From Monodelphis domestica (taxonomy: Eukaryota; Chordata; Mammalia; Didelphimorphia; Didelphidae): a stretch of 64,000 nucleotides of DNA. The translations under genes were made by a program, and so were the position numbers. The DNA is taken from positions 82,009,399 through 82,073,398 of the forward strand of contig NC_077232.1 of assembly GCF_027887165.1 (NCBI RefSeq). Direction: 5' to 3'. The notes beneath the pieces are model-generated. The model ran no database searches and was not told where the DNA came from. It saw only the letters and a list, made by a program, of their open reading frames with translations. The first letter of the stretch is position 1, and every line of letters begins with the position of its first letter. Positions 1-12,668 of this stretch are shown piece after piece.

Positions 1-1224
<1,224 letters not shown>

Positions 1225-2400
1225 ACTTTTTCTTTTTTTTTTAAATTCAGTTTTATTTTATTTTCAGTTCTGAATATTCTTCATCTCCCATTGGGAAAGC
1301 AAGAAAAATAGAACTCATTACAAATATTTAAATGATCATTTAAAATAAATTCCCATATTAGTTATTCTCATCTTTCTCCTCCCCACAAAAGTAGAATATA
1401 GTATTCTTCAGTCAGGAATTGTTTTGATCAGTTACTGTCACGTGTTTGGCCATTTCCTAGTTGACAGACATCTCCTGAATTTCCAGTTCTTTGCTACCAT
1501 AACAAAAAACCTTTATAAATAATTTTCTAAATATAGGTTCTTATATTTTTTTTATTTGAGGGCAGATAAAGACCTAGTGACAGTATTGCTGGGTCAAAAG
1601 TATGTGCAGTTTAATATCTTTGAGGCATAGTTCCAAATTGCTTTCCAGAATGGTTAAACCAATTCATAGTTCTACCAGTGATACATTAATGTACCTATTT
1701 TCTCACATTCTCTCCAGCATTTGTTATTTTTGTCATTTTAATCAATTTGATGGATATAGCGTGGTACTTCAGAATTATTTTAATATACATTAATAGTCAT
1801 TTTGAACATTTTTTACTGGGTCTTGATAGCTTTGATTTCTCCCTTTGAAAACTGCCTATTTATATCCTTTGACCATTTATCAACTGGGAAATGATTCTCA
1901 TTCTTATAAATTTGGTCCAGTTTCCTATTTATTTAAAGAAATGGGACCTTTATCAAAGAAACTTGCTGCAAAGATTTTTTTTCTTATTTTCCCACTTTCC
2001 TTCTAATTTACCTGTATTGCTTTTGTAGTTTTTAATTTTATGTAGTCAAAATTATTCATTTTACCACATGTCAACCTGTTTATCTTTTGTTTAGTCATGA
2101 ACTCTTCTCCTATACAAGCTCTGTTTTTCCATGCTCCATTACTTTGCATATATCACCATTTATGTCTAAATCATATATCTGCTTGGAGCTTATTTTTATA
2201 TATGGTGTTAGATATTTGTCTATGCCTACTTTCTACCAAAACTACTTTCTAGTTTTCCCATCAGCTTTTGTCAAATAGTGTTTTTTTTGCCCCATTAGTT
2301 GGAAAATTTGGGTTTATCTAACACTACATTACTGTGTTCATTTTTTCTGTGTATTGCATACTTAATTCCAACAGGTCTCTGTTTAAGCAGTTATTTTTTA
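1225..2400 (-). repeat. L1 LINE fragment (ORF2 3' part), antisense to HTT, in the penultimate intron region
   Basis: The plus strand starts with a T-rich run near 1231-1241. It then reads as the reverse complement of an L1 ORF2 C-terminal region and 3' end. Recognisable blocks are 'TCCAAATTGCTTTCCAGAATG' (1632 onward), 'TTGATAGCTTTGATTTC' (1823 onward) and 'AACTGCCTATTTATATCC' (1850 onward). The same antisense phrases recur in the copies at 27542-28484 and 57545-58245. Many stops show that it is decayed. It lies between two HTT exons and is removed with the intron. The right edge is approximate. Confidence 0.75.
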
Positions 2401-2457
2401 AGTATTCTTTCTTACTTTGTTTTCCCATTGAAACATCTTGGATGTGTTGTTTTTCAG

Positions 2458-2618
2458 GTGTTTCAGACGTTGCACACCACAGGACAATCATCTATGGTCC
2501 GAGATTGGGTGATGCTCTCTCTCTCAAACTTCACTCAGAGGACCCCAGTTGCAATGGCCATGTGGAGTCTCTCCTGTTTTTTCGTCAGTGCTTCCACTAG
2601 TCAGTGGGTTTCAGCAAT
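2458..2618 (+). CDS. HTT: HTT penultimate coding exon, human exon 66 equivalent
   Basis: This exon continues the C-HEAT domain. The translation includes [20 protein letters not shown] and [13 protein letters not shown], matching remembered human HTT with a few substitutions (TPVAMAM where human has APVAMAT; SQWVSA where human has SPWVAA). The acceptor is TTTTTCAG|GTG. The donor is GCAAT|GTATCC and leaves two bases of an Ile codon. The next exon's first base completes ATC, giving AILPH across the junction as in human, and this fixes both splice sites. The exon is 161 bases long and intact. Confidence 0.97.
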
Positions 2619-3741
2619 GTATCCTCTGCTTGGTCTCTACATCACATCCTTAGTCACTACACTTGTTGGTTCTGTTTCTTGTCTTTGTTAGTACCCCAGA
2701 ACCTGAAACACATCATCTCAATGTTCGTGGGTTTTTCCTAAGGGTGGGTTTTCATAGGACTGGATCATTAAGGTTTAATCTCTCCCCATTCTTCCCCTCC
2801 ATCCGCTGCACCCTACCCCAGGCCAAAGGGAAACCTGCACTCATTTTCATTATGTTTGCTTTTTGTTAATTAGATATATATTCTAAATATTAGAGAATGA
2901 GAAAAGAGTGCTTAGGATTGTTGTTTTTTTTTTTTTCAAAGCAATTTTGAAGCAAGTTTTAAGGCTCTAGTCTCTGAAGGCATTTTCAGTGCTTAGGATA
3001 GTGTTGTTGTTTTTTTTAAACTGATGCTGCTTTTCATTATTTTTGTTGTCAATGTGCCCCATACCACTCTCTTGGCCAAGATGCCAAGAAAAGAGTATCT
3101 GCTGGAATTCCCACCCTAAAAGCCAAAGTCGTACTTCTGGCAACTTTCCCCCTCAGACAAACCACAATAGCCTTAAAGTAGTTCAGCTGCTCTAGTGATG
3201 ACAGGGTGACATCACCCAGAGCAACTGGAGTAGCCAACGGAGTGAGGCCATGGCACTGCCCAGCACTCATTACACACGGAAAAAGTCAGAGCACCAAGAG
3301 GAAGCTCTGCTGAGGGAAGACGGGGCTTGGTAAGTTGTCTCCCAATGGGAACTTTCTCGAGTTAGCTCGGGCTCACATTTCCTTCCCTAGTGCCCACCGA
3401 GGCCCTGCCTAGTCGTGCCCTCTTGGCCTCTAATTGTAGGAGTCATCAAAAGGGTACAAAGGGACTGAGACTTTTTTTTTTTAAATGAGGGAAGAGATTT
3501 AGATTTTTCAACTTAGCTTTGATTGAACTAAGTGGCTTCTAGAGAGATTTCTTCATTGTGTACATTTTCTTTCTCAGTGATTAGCTGACATTTTCTTGCA
3601 GAATATACTGCCTGAGGGAATTCATGTTTTGCTCTTATGGTCAGAAAAGAATCTCAATGGGTGGAGAAAACCAAATGTTAAACTTTAGCATTGTTTTTCT
3701 CTTTTTTCCCCCCAATAATGTGCCCTTAACTCGTTTGCCAG
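2619..3741 (+). other. HTT: HTT last intron
   Basis: This 1.1 kb intron separates the last two coding exons. It begins GTATCC and ends CTCGTTTGCCAG. It holds short poly-T runs near 2926-2936, 3008-3017 and 3473-3481. No coding exon or clear repeat is recognised. Open frames at 2299-2691 and 2663-2869 only read through from exon 66 or are short chance frames. Confidence 0.85.
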
Positions 3742-3955
3742 CCTTCCACACATCATCAGCAGGATGGGGAAATCGGAACAAGTGGACATTAATCTTTTCT
3801 GCCTGGTGGCCATAGACTTTTACAGACACCAGATAGATGAGGAGCTAGATCGCAGGGCCTTTCAGTCTGTGTTTGAGGTGGTAGCATCTCCAGGAAATCC
3901 CTACCACCGATTGCTGACTTGTTTGCAAAATGTTCACAAGATTGCAGCCTGTTGA
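3742..3955 (+). CDS. HTT: HTT terminal coding exon with stop codon
   Basis: This is the last coding segment of huntingtin, the end of the C-HEAT domain. The translation carries [19 protein letters not shown], then [18 protein letters not shown] and [18 protein letters not shown] before TGA at 3953-3955. Human has conservative differences (EQVDVNLF, HQIEEELDRR, NVHKVTTC). The first base, C at 3742, completes the Ile codon split by the preceding donor. The stop is in frame with 70 codons from 3743. Together the three exons supply about 178 C-terminal residues of a protein of roughly 3,140 residues. The N-terminal polyglutamine region lies far upstream, outside the window. Confidence 0.98.
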
Positions 3956-4683
3956 AAGTCTCATGGAACTGGACAGTGCGGGGATTGGCAGCTTGGGCTG
4001 GAGTCCAGTATGGACACAAGGAAAAACAGGAAGACTTGATTTCACCCTGGATGGCTGGGGATAGGGGAGAGTTCAAGCAAAAAAGTGCATTTGTGGGTTT
4101 CATGATTCTCCTATGCCAGTGTTTGCATCTCTTTCACACTATTACAGAAGTGATTGTTTGCAGTGGGATGGCCATGATGAAGGGTTATCCATACACCTTG
4201 GGTCGTATTGGGGATTGAGACTGAGTTTTTACAAGAACAAAAAGCAAAGCCACAACAGCTGTTTTTGTTAACTCTGTATGATATGGGCTAGTACTAAATG
4301 CAAAGTAACCAGGTGTTTATATATATTTTTTAAGTGTTCAACCTGTTCATTGTCACTAGGTTGCAACTGATCCTTTATCTTTGACAAAAGTACTCCCTCC
4401 ATGCAGGTTACAGACACTGGACACTTTCACGTTTTTATGTAGCTATTATCTGGTATAATCAAGCTTTAGAAAGTGTTTCCTAATGTCTCTCTCAAGCTGA
4501 AAGGAAAAGGAAATCCCATTTCCATGATTAACGCTCCCAGCATGTACTCCCTGTCTCTTTGGACTTTGGTAGACTGTGATGTGTGGCATGGTGGGGATGT
4601 TAGGGGAAGGGGATCTGGCCCACACACAGCCATGATTTATTTTTCCTTTTTTTTCTTCTCAGGATTTAACATTTGAGTCTATC

Positions 4684-4689
4684 AGTAAA
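4684..4689 (+). terminator. HTT: HTT proximal polyadenylation signal AGTAAA
   Basis: The variant hexamer AGTAAA sits in a block that matches the human proximal poly(A) region from memory. Cleavage about 15-20 bases downstream would give a 3' UTR of roughly 0.75 kb, close to the short human form of about 0.65 kb. Confidence 0.7.
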
Positions 4690-5010
4690 GAGATTAATTT
4701 TAACTTAAAGATTTCTATATCCATGTAAAAAGTATGTACAATTGTAAAATCTGTGCTGCATGATGTGCTGTACTTTGAAATGATCAAAAGCCACTCTACT
4801 GAATGTCTCTACTGCTCCTATATTGTCCCTGCTTTCTCCCTGGGTGCATCTTCTCACCTTCATTTTTCATCCATCTTAACAGTTAAGTCAAATCACATTT
4901 TGGTTCAGCATGTCACCTGCTTTCTGTGTTGACACATTTGTAACCTTTGAGTTGTGTTCAGAATATTCCATTCAGATCATTCAGAATCATTTCCCCCATA
5001 GCTCACAAGA

Positions 5011-5039
5011 ACACACACACACACACTCACACACACACA
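5011..5039. repeat. (CA)n microsatellite in HTT 3' UTR
   Basis: A short AC-dinucleotide run with one CT interruption, about 29 bases. Confidence 0.95.
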
Positions 5040-6825
5040 ACCAGAAGTTAATAGAACTTTTCTAGTACATAGCAGCTGCTCTCAATATTCTTTTATGCAC
5101 TAGTTTTGTTTTAGGCAAAGATAACTTCCTAACCCCTCCAGCTCCCTAGTAGCTGACTTATTCTGTTACTCTTAAACAGTAGGGGCAAGTGTCCTTTTGG
5201 ATATATGCAGCCGTTACCTTTGGCCAAGAATCCGCTTCCTTGGTCTGTTGAGTTAACATCTCAAACACTCTCAGTATTGGGGCTTTGTCTCCTTCTGTTA
5301 GGTTTGATTTCTGAATTAACGATCAGTTTTCTTTCTCAGGGTATGGGTGCCCACAAAGACCCCACCAGTACCTAGGTGATCCCACTTCTTTAGGATAGGT
5401 CTGCCTTACTTCCTAGTGTCCTTGTTATATTTTACCCTTTATTACACTTTTTCTGAGCACCTTTAGGGAAAGAGCAAACTTTGCTGTTTCCTATACTGCT
5501 TCTTATCACCCACATATTTACACATTTCGGGTCTGATCCAATGTAACCATAGGCATATTCTCATTTTGTTTTGTATGGTTTGAGGAGTAAACTAGAAGTT
5601 TGGACTCTCTTAAAAGCCAGCACCAAAGTCATGAGCCAAAGAGGTTATCTACAAAGACTGGACACAATAATTGTTTATAAATGATTTGAGATTTTGGGGG
5701 GTAGAAGGGTGATCAGTCTGACTGCTTATCAGCATAATTCCATTCCATCTTACTTGGACCATACTTCTCTTCATGGCCACATTATAGCTAAGTCACTTAA
5801 ATCAAAGTGAACCTAGGAAGGCTTTACTGGCCTGGTTTGGAGTTGTGGCATTTTATTTTTTTATTGTTTTATTGTTTTTATCTGTAAGCATCCGTGGTAT
5901 ATTTGATTGAGGAGTATACTAACTTTTCCTCTATTTGAGTCAAAGTATGTTCTTCATGGCTACTCCTACTCATTCCTGCTGTGGTAGTGAGTTTGGTCCT
6001 AAACCTCAAACCCCAGTTAGTTCTTTTATATGTTTGACAGTTTAAATGAGAGTAGTATTATAATCTGTTTTCCAAAGTTTTCAGGAAGAAGAAAGCCTTC
6101 CTTAGAGCACCTTGTTTTTTTTACTTTTATCTCATAATAATACACCCTGAAACAACATTTAATTGGTTTCCAGAACACATAAGGCCCTCCTCTTACAAGC
6201 TCTGTATTTTTATAAACTGAGGAAGATTCAGACTGCGACTGCCTTAAAAACTTACAAAATTGACTCTTGGTGGTGACCGTAAGACCCATTTCATTCTACC
6301 TACAGTCACTTTCCTACTGAAAGATTCCCTGTCTTATTTGGTACACAAGTGATATTAGCTGACCCTTGAGCTATTTTGGCATTTGGAGGAGGGAAGTTTT
6401 GTCCTTTAAAGATCTAAAAAAAGAAAAACTCAAACCTTTTAATGGTTAATGTCAAGCTTTTCTTCTCCCCTCACAGAGAAACATCTTTATCAAATCAGGA
6501 CTCATGATGTTTTCCTGTGTGTGGCAACAGTAGACAATGATGGAGGTACATGGTTTTGCAGGGGACACTATTAAGTATTATGTGGGGGGTTTGGTGTTTT
6601 TCCTTCTTTTAATTTTAACAGTAGCCTTAAGGCAGAGAAATAACTTCTCCTCTGTTAGTTTTGTTTTTTTTACTTGACTGACATGCTTTCTCCAAAAAAA
6701 GTCAACGATAAGTGGCTGTGAAAAGCCATAATATTTTTGAATATTGGCAAAGTTTGAAGAAAGAAGGCTCTTGGATTTTTGGGCTCCTTGACATTTGTTC
6801 AATACTTTCTAATTAAAAAAAAGCC

Positions 6826-6849
6826 ATATATATATATATATATATATAC
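6826..6849. repeat. (TA)n microsatellite in HTT 3' UTR
   Basis: About 24 bases of alternating A and T, followed by a short GA run. Confidence 0.95.
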
Positions 6850-8878
6850 AGAGAGAGAATGGGAACTGAACATTCCTATTGACTGAAATATTTAAATTGC
6901 CCCATGATTATATTAATGATTTTTGAAGAACGTGTGATTTAGAACTTTTCCCCCAATTAAAACTATGTTTGCCTATTTGAGAAAGTAATTGACCTTGCCC
7001 TTTTTTCTCTGGCGGAATTAATTTTATGAGTCACACTAATACAAGCAAACAGACCCTGAGGCAATATAGCTTAAGTCCATGGAAAGAAATTTGCTTTTGA
7101 CTATATCTAAACACATACAGAAAGATGAGCCCAGCCAACATACACACTGTTGTTTATCTTGGAGGTATGAAGCAGAAACTCCTTTTATCTGCTGTATTAA
7201 ATTTGGTTGTGTATAACTGAGCATCTGTTAGAAAGGTGGGACTTAATTTCGTGTTAAAAATCTACTTGGAGGATGATAGCCTGACAAATCAGATCTTGTT
7301 GGAAGGAAAAATTTATTAAGTTCCAAATATTTAAAGCAGATAATTCAATCAAAATAAGTTTTAATGAAACCACACAATGTTAACTACTTACTTTTTTTCC
7401 TATGGAAAATATCAAGAAATATAATATATTGGGGGCTAGGTAGAATGATGCAGAAGTAAATTCAATGTATTTATTATCAAGGGATGTCCCTTATTTTCCA
7501 ATGTTACCTGATTTATTTGTGGGGTTTCTTATTACCAGGACTGAACAGCTTTCTTCAACTAATTTCAAATACATTCTTCCTCCCTGACCCTCACCCCTTT
7601 CTCCTTTATATTGGCAAATTTATTCTTTATAGAGAATAGGATTAATATGAAAAGCTGCCAGCCATTGTCTATGGGGAATACAGAGCAGAACTTCAATACT
7701 GAATTCAAAATCCACCAAACAGGTAGTCATTTAATTAGTCATCTCCTAGCCTTCAGAATCTTTTGTATTAAGCCCTTCCAACCAGGGCATCAAAGGGAAC
7801 CTTACTTCATACCATATTATAAGACGGCATGGCCCAAAAGAAATGATTTCACATGTGGTATGTTTCCAGAACCAAGAAATGTGCTCAGGTGTAATGAACT
7901 ATAAATATAGCAATATTTTTTAGCTCATTATCAAATCTTAAATGTTTTGATACCTTCTCTCCCCTTCCCCATATTCCCACACCCCACTTATGAATAAAAT
8001 GCCTTTGGTTTTGGAAATCCCTACTATGCAACATGCCTGGAAAAAAAATTACTGACTGTTTGAGTCAGCTGGAATGTGACTCTGGGAGGCACTAGCTTTA
8101 TAACTGTATAATAGAACAAGTGCTAGGGGAGATGACAATGGACCATTTAAGGCCAGAGGGCAGAGTAGGGTGATGCCATTATGTTGGCTGCCATTTTGAA
8201 TTTGGGATGTTGATGTGGTTCAGGCAGGAAAGGGAAATGTTAACACCTCCTAGCTGGTGGAACCAGAATGGAGAGAAGGGTGGAAGAGGATAGGGCTGAG
8301 GCAGGAATCCTGCCTACCCTCTGCAGGTGACTTGGAGAAGGTAGGCCCTGCACAGGCCCACCACTTTTTAAGATGACCTTAAAGCAGGCTCTGGGGTTCA
8401 TGAGCTGGCCTTACCAAGCAGAGGTGCTTGACTGGGTAGATTGTTAGGTGAGTTTCAACCAGAGGCTCACCCAAGAAACTGGAAGGACCCTCCCCTCCCC
8501 TCCACCCCACTCATTGAGAAGGATGGAATCGGCCAATAGCACCACTGAGAGGACTCCATCATATTGGAAGGCATTCTCAGTGAAGTGTTTTGCACTCTCA
8601 TCCACTGCTTGTGTGTATGGGCTTCTTTCTGTTTCCATCAGCTTTTGCCTGCACGTTGCCAGACAGAACAAAACAGCCTGATGGGCAGAAGCTCTGTCAT
8701 TGTCTAACCATTCAAGTCCTGTGTCATCGCCATCCTCAAAACTAGGAGGGCTATGATGGGTGAAGCCTGGAGCCCTAACATACATGTAGCTGTGCCCATC
8801 GAATAGAGAAAATATTTAATTTAGACATATGTTCACATTTTGGAAACTGCTGAAAATATTGCACATTCAAGTAAAGAG

Positions 8879-8884
8879 AATAAA
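8879..8884 (+). terminator. HTT: HTT distal polyadenylation signal AATAAA
   Basis: A canonical AATAAA follows AAACTGCTG and a TTGCACATTCAA string that resemble the end of the human long HTT transcript from memory. A GT-rich stretch follows (TTGTTGCTG). This is taken as the main 3' end of the gene. Confidence 0.8.
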
Positions 8885-8900
8885 ATTTAAATTGTTGCTG

Positions 8901-10470
8901 TAAGAGGCTTGCTCTGGTTATTTCAAACCAATTGCAGACCCTGGCTTCCCAGCAGTATTTCCAAAACATGTGCGTCTGCAGAGGTGAATGTGGATGCTAA
9001 ACTCTATCAGTACCTCTTAGGAAATCATTTTGATTAGAATAATTTCTAAGGGTACCCAAACAGAACCTAGACAATCTCCATTTCAACAAGAAGAAGAGGC
9101 ATAAAAAGGACACGTCTGCAGGTAAAGTCAGCTCGATTTTTACCAATAAGGGAGTTTAAAGACTATTCTAAGGCTAAGCTGCTGGTGGTTGTGCTTTTCA
9201 TTAGGTTAATTGGGAATTAAACTGTGGGTGGTCTTACTGCCCAACACACACAAGTTGCAAAAGCTCTTATGGTTAAGTGACATCTTAATTTAATTATATG
9301 AAGAGCTCGAGTCATTTTGGCACTTTTTTTCATTGCCGTATTTGAGCCCTATTGTGCATTTGGGAGGAAGGCCAAGGCAGCCTGAAAGGATTGGGAATCT
9401 TGGACTCATCCTCTCACAGGAACAAATGCTGGAGCCACCCTTGGGTTCCAGGCTGAGATGAGTGGTGTCATCCCAAGGCTGCCAGATTTCCTTGCTCCCT
9501 AGGGCATCTCTTCATGAAGCAGGATGGGAAGGCAAGCAGACTAGCAGCCGGAAAGGGAATACCTTGGCCCTGTGAATCTACCCCATCCAGGCTGTAGACT
9601 ATCGGAGGGAATGAGTTTTATGTCATTTCCTCTCTCCAGGCCTAAGGCAAATGAGGGGATGAAACAGGAACAAGAAAACAGCCCCCGGACCATTCCAGCT
9701 CCAGATCTTTTAAATAGCATGGCGGCTTTGGCAAGGGGAGCGTCACTAAGTAGTAGTGGAGATCATCCCCACCCCCACGTTACAGTGTCTGGGGGTTGGA
9801 TTTCACTTGAAGAAAGAAGGTTCTGGCATGACTGGGGAGGTGGGGGTCAGGATGACTTCAAGGAAGCAGCCTGTGAGAACTGACGATTTGCTCCAGGGGC
9901 TTCTTGTGTGGTGTTGGAGTTCCTTTGTAGCTGCCTCCACCTAGGGGTTCCTCTGGGAGAGGGTGTAATGCCCAGAAGTCCTGACCAGGGAGCCATCGGG
10001 CCACCCTCTCCTCTGGTGTCTTCCCTTTGAGTACCTGCCCTTTGAGGCCCTTTCCTGGCAGGGGCGATGCCCGCCTCCCTCTCATTGGATTCTCCCTGTG
10101 ATGGCGTTGGCCGGAGGAGCCAGCAGGTATAGTTGTTGGTTGTGGGACAGATTCTTTTTTTTCTTCTCAAAGCCTGGGTGTTCAGTCCATGACCTTGCTT
10201 TATTCAGGTGCCCCGAGAATGCTGTGCCAGAGTGAGGGCCTTTACACGTCAGTAAAATAGGGGGAAATGGGCCTTGTGACTCCATTATGCCACGCTGTTG
10301 TCCCTGCTGGGTTGTGGTTCTGCTTTACTTGCTGTTTTGTGATCATCACCTTAGGGAGGTCACTGAACTTGGGATCAAAGGAGATGATTCTTAAGGTGCC
10401 TTCCAGGTCTGCCAGTGGAATTCTTGGTAGCCAAAGGCTGCCCACATGAAGCCCTTGCTCTGTGGAAGGT
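8901..10470. other. Intergenic sequence just downstream of HTT, no gene seen
   Basis: No recognisable protein similarity or dominant repeat is present. The stretch near 9000-9350 reads as unique and A+T-balanced, and includes GGTTAATTGGGAATTAAAC. It might be a conserved non-coding element, but that is a guess. Open frames at 9572-9883 and on the minus strand at 9847-10170 have no recognisable domains. Confidence 0.5.
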
Positions 10471-10720
10471 CCAGTGCAAAGGATGCAAAGGCAAGAATAA
10501 AGCAGCCCCTGCAGTCACACTTATGTTTGTGGGAGAGCAGAGGGACGACATGGGTGTGAATAAATGTAAAATAATGTTGAGCAAAAGAGGACTCTGGTCA
10601 TGGGGCATCAGGGAAGGCCTCCTGGAGGAGGGAGGGCATGAATGATGTCTGTATGGCAAAGGCGAGGAGGGAACGTGTGCCAGGGGCGGGCCATCATGCA
10701 CACTAAAGGCACAGAAGCAG
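10470..10720 (+). repeat. Ancient mammalian interspersed repeat fragment (class unassigned)
   Basis: Phrases such as 'GGATGCAAAGGCAAGAATAA', 'GCAGCCCCTGCAGTCACAC' and 'GGGAAGGCCTCCTGGAGGAG' belong to a very common mammalian ancient repeat. Other copies lie near 13.9, 20.3, 23.0, 23.8, 39.8, 42.3 and 55.3 kb. I cannot name the family securely. Confidence 0.45.
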
Positions 10721-11764
10721 CAGATGGAATGGGAAATAGCAAGCCAGGTTGGCATGGCCCCTGGGATTCAGAGTGTGGATTCGGGGCTGGCCTGAGGGGT
10801 TCGTAGTTTCCTGGAAGCCATAGGGAGCCTCAGAAGATATTAGCATAGAAGAGTGACATGGTTAGGTATTGTAGGAGCATCCACTTGGCCACATGGGCTG
10901 GATTAGAAAAGGAGGGAGGAAGAAGCCTGGAGAGCGGCGACCTGAGCTGAGGAGATGTGGAGAAGGTGCCAACCCACCTCAGCCACTGAATGGACGGGAG
11001 AGGCAGGAATGATGGCAAAGCCAGCGGATTGCAGGGATGGCCATGGCGGAGGAAGTACTCATTGGGGGTGGGGATCAAGTTCTGTGGTGGACACGTTGAA
11101 TTCGACATATATGTAGGATATTCAGGTAGATATCTGGCGTGCACTCATTCCAGGGAGGGGATAGATACGGATTTGGAATTGGCAGCAAAGAGGTCATTGG
11201 ACCCATGAGAGCCGATGGAATGACCAAGAGAACAAAGAATGAGAAGGAAGAAAGCCCAGGATAGAGCCTTGGAAGATGCTCCCACTTGGGAGGCAAGAAG
11301 TCAGCGATGAGCAGTCAAGAGGCTGAGAAGGAGCATCAGCCAAGTAGGGCAAACATGGCAGCTTTCCCTCTTGCTGCTGCCTAAGATGACATTCGCTTTG
11401 TGGCCACCATATCACACCGCTGATTCCTATTGACTGAACTTGCAGTCTAAGGTCTTTTCCAGACAGATGGCTCTCTAGCTGCTTCTCCATCTTACACTTG
11501 GGAAGTCCTTTTTTTTTTTTAACCGAAGGGTAAAACTGGACTTTTGTCACCATCAAATTTTATCCTAATAGATTTGATCCAACACTCTAAGCCGTCATCA
11601 TCTTCTGAAGCCCAGGATCCAGTGGGATGAAAGGACATGCTCTATGGGCAGTAAACCTTAAAAGGACTCGAGGAGTACTAACTGTTATTACTTACCCTCC
11701 CTAGTTTCTGCCCACTTCAGATCCGATAAAGCATCCTAATCAAAAGGCTCCGCTCCTGGGACTC
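10721..11764. other. Intergenic sequence, no gene seen
   Basis: This is moderately G+C-rich diverged sequence. It probably continues the ancient repeat on its left. No recognisable coding signal was found. Overlapping frames on both strands lack domains and are judged accidental. Confidence 0.45.
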
Positions 11765-12490
11765 TCACTGAGCCGGTCGGGCCCGCTTGTGGGGATTTGG
11801 TCCTCGCCTGTTCTGAAGCCGTGTAACCGTGCCATTTACATATCTCCGTTTGGCGTAGAGCCTTCTCTCAAACACAGATGAGCTCTGTCTACACTCTTCC
11901 TGATCCCGGGCTGGGAAGAAGGACCTGTGAACAGTGTAGACAGCAGCCCCTCTGTGACCCAATAATGACGTCTTAGAAGGTGTCTGTGCCCCAGTTAAGG
12001 GACTCGGGCTGCCGGAGTCCTGCCGGCTCATTGTGAAAACCAAATGGCGTGAGCTCGTCACTCCAAGAGCCTCGGAAAGAGCAGCACGGATGGTTCCGTC
12101 TAGGAGGCCCAGAGTCGCCGTACCTTCTCCTTCTGAACCGTAGACGGGGAAAAACACGCATCCCAGCGACCGGCCAGGACCTTCACTGGGCACCTCCGGT
12201 TTATGCCCTGGTCACGAGAGAGCACTCAGTAGGGATTCTAGGAGCTGGCCAGAAATTTCAGTTAATCAGCATAACTGAAAGTCCAGTTCACTATGTATTG
12301 AGTCACTGGGGCATCTAGCTGTGGAGCTTCGTGCTCTGTTGTGGGGAAAAGAAAAAGGTCAGCAAGGCTACAGCCCAGGAAGAAGTTCCCAGGCTAGCAG
12401 GGGGTTAAATAGCCAAACCGAATCACCGATACTCGCTAAACACCCGCATACGAGTACCAAGAATGCCAAGTCCAACGACGAAGAGGGTGC
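11765..12490. promoter_or_regulatory. Orphan CpG-dense patch, possible CpG island or unidentified promoter
   Basis: I counted about 27 CpG dinucleotides by hand between 11770 and 12215, in sequence that looks roughly 55% G+C. Seven more fall within 12415-12485. The flanks are CpG-poor. A minus-strand frame of 142 codons (11765-12193) and several other frames cross it, but none shows a recognisable domain. A short inverted repeat (GTCTACACT at about 11888 and AGTGTAGAC at about 11934) lies inside. It could be an unannotated promoter or a relatively young inserted element that has not yet lost its CpGs. Confidence 0.45.
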
Positions 12491-12613
12491 TACTGCCTGG
12501 GGGTGATTTGGGAAGGCTTCCTGGAGGAGATGGCCCTTGAAGGAGGGCTTTTAACAGAGGACATCAGAGAGGTGGGGGAAGAAGGGGCAGGTGGGCATCC
12601 CTGGCATGAGAGG

Positions 12614-12668
<55 letters not shown>

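Larger units (their letters stand above)
3956..8900 (+). other. HTT: HTT 3' UTR, long form (about 4.9 kb)
   Basis: The 3' UTR assignment rests on short blocks matching my memory of the human HTT 3' UTR. These are AGTAAAGAGATTAATTTTAA near 4684, followed by a CTGTGCTGCATG block; GTTTTAATGAAACCA near 7360; and a terminal block with ATATTTAATTT, AAACTGCTG and a TTGCACATTCAA-like string at 8810-8880. Human HTT makes short and long 3' UTR forms, and both ends appear preserved here. The region has no convincing open frame; the 113-codon minus frame at 8444-8785 looks accidental. It contains small CA and TA microsatellites. A further AATAAA at 7993-7998 could support an intermediate form. Confidence 0.85.

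Noticed and set aside
8444..8785. 113-codon minus frame and opposing 77-codon plus frame
   Set aside because: Within the HTT 3' UTR, no domains, both strands open by chance.
11765..12193. 142-codon minus frame as a gene
   Set aside because: No start context, domain or splice structure could be recognised; long frames are expected in G+C-rich DNA. Kept only as part of the CpG-patch finding.
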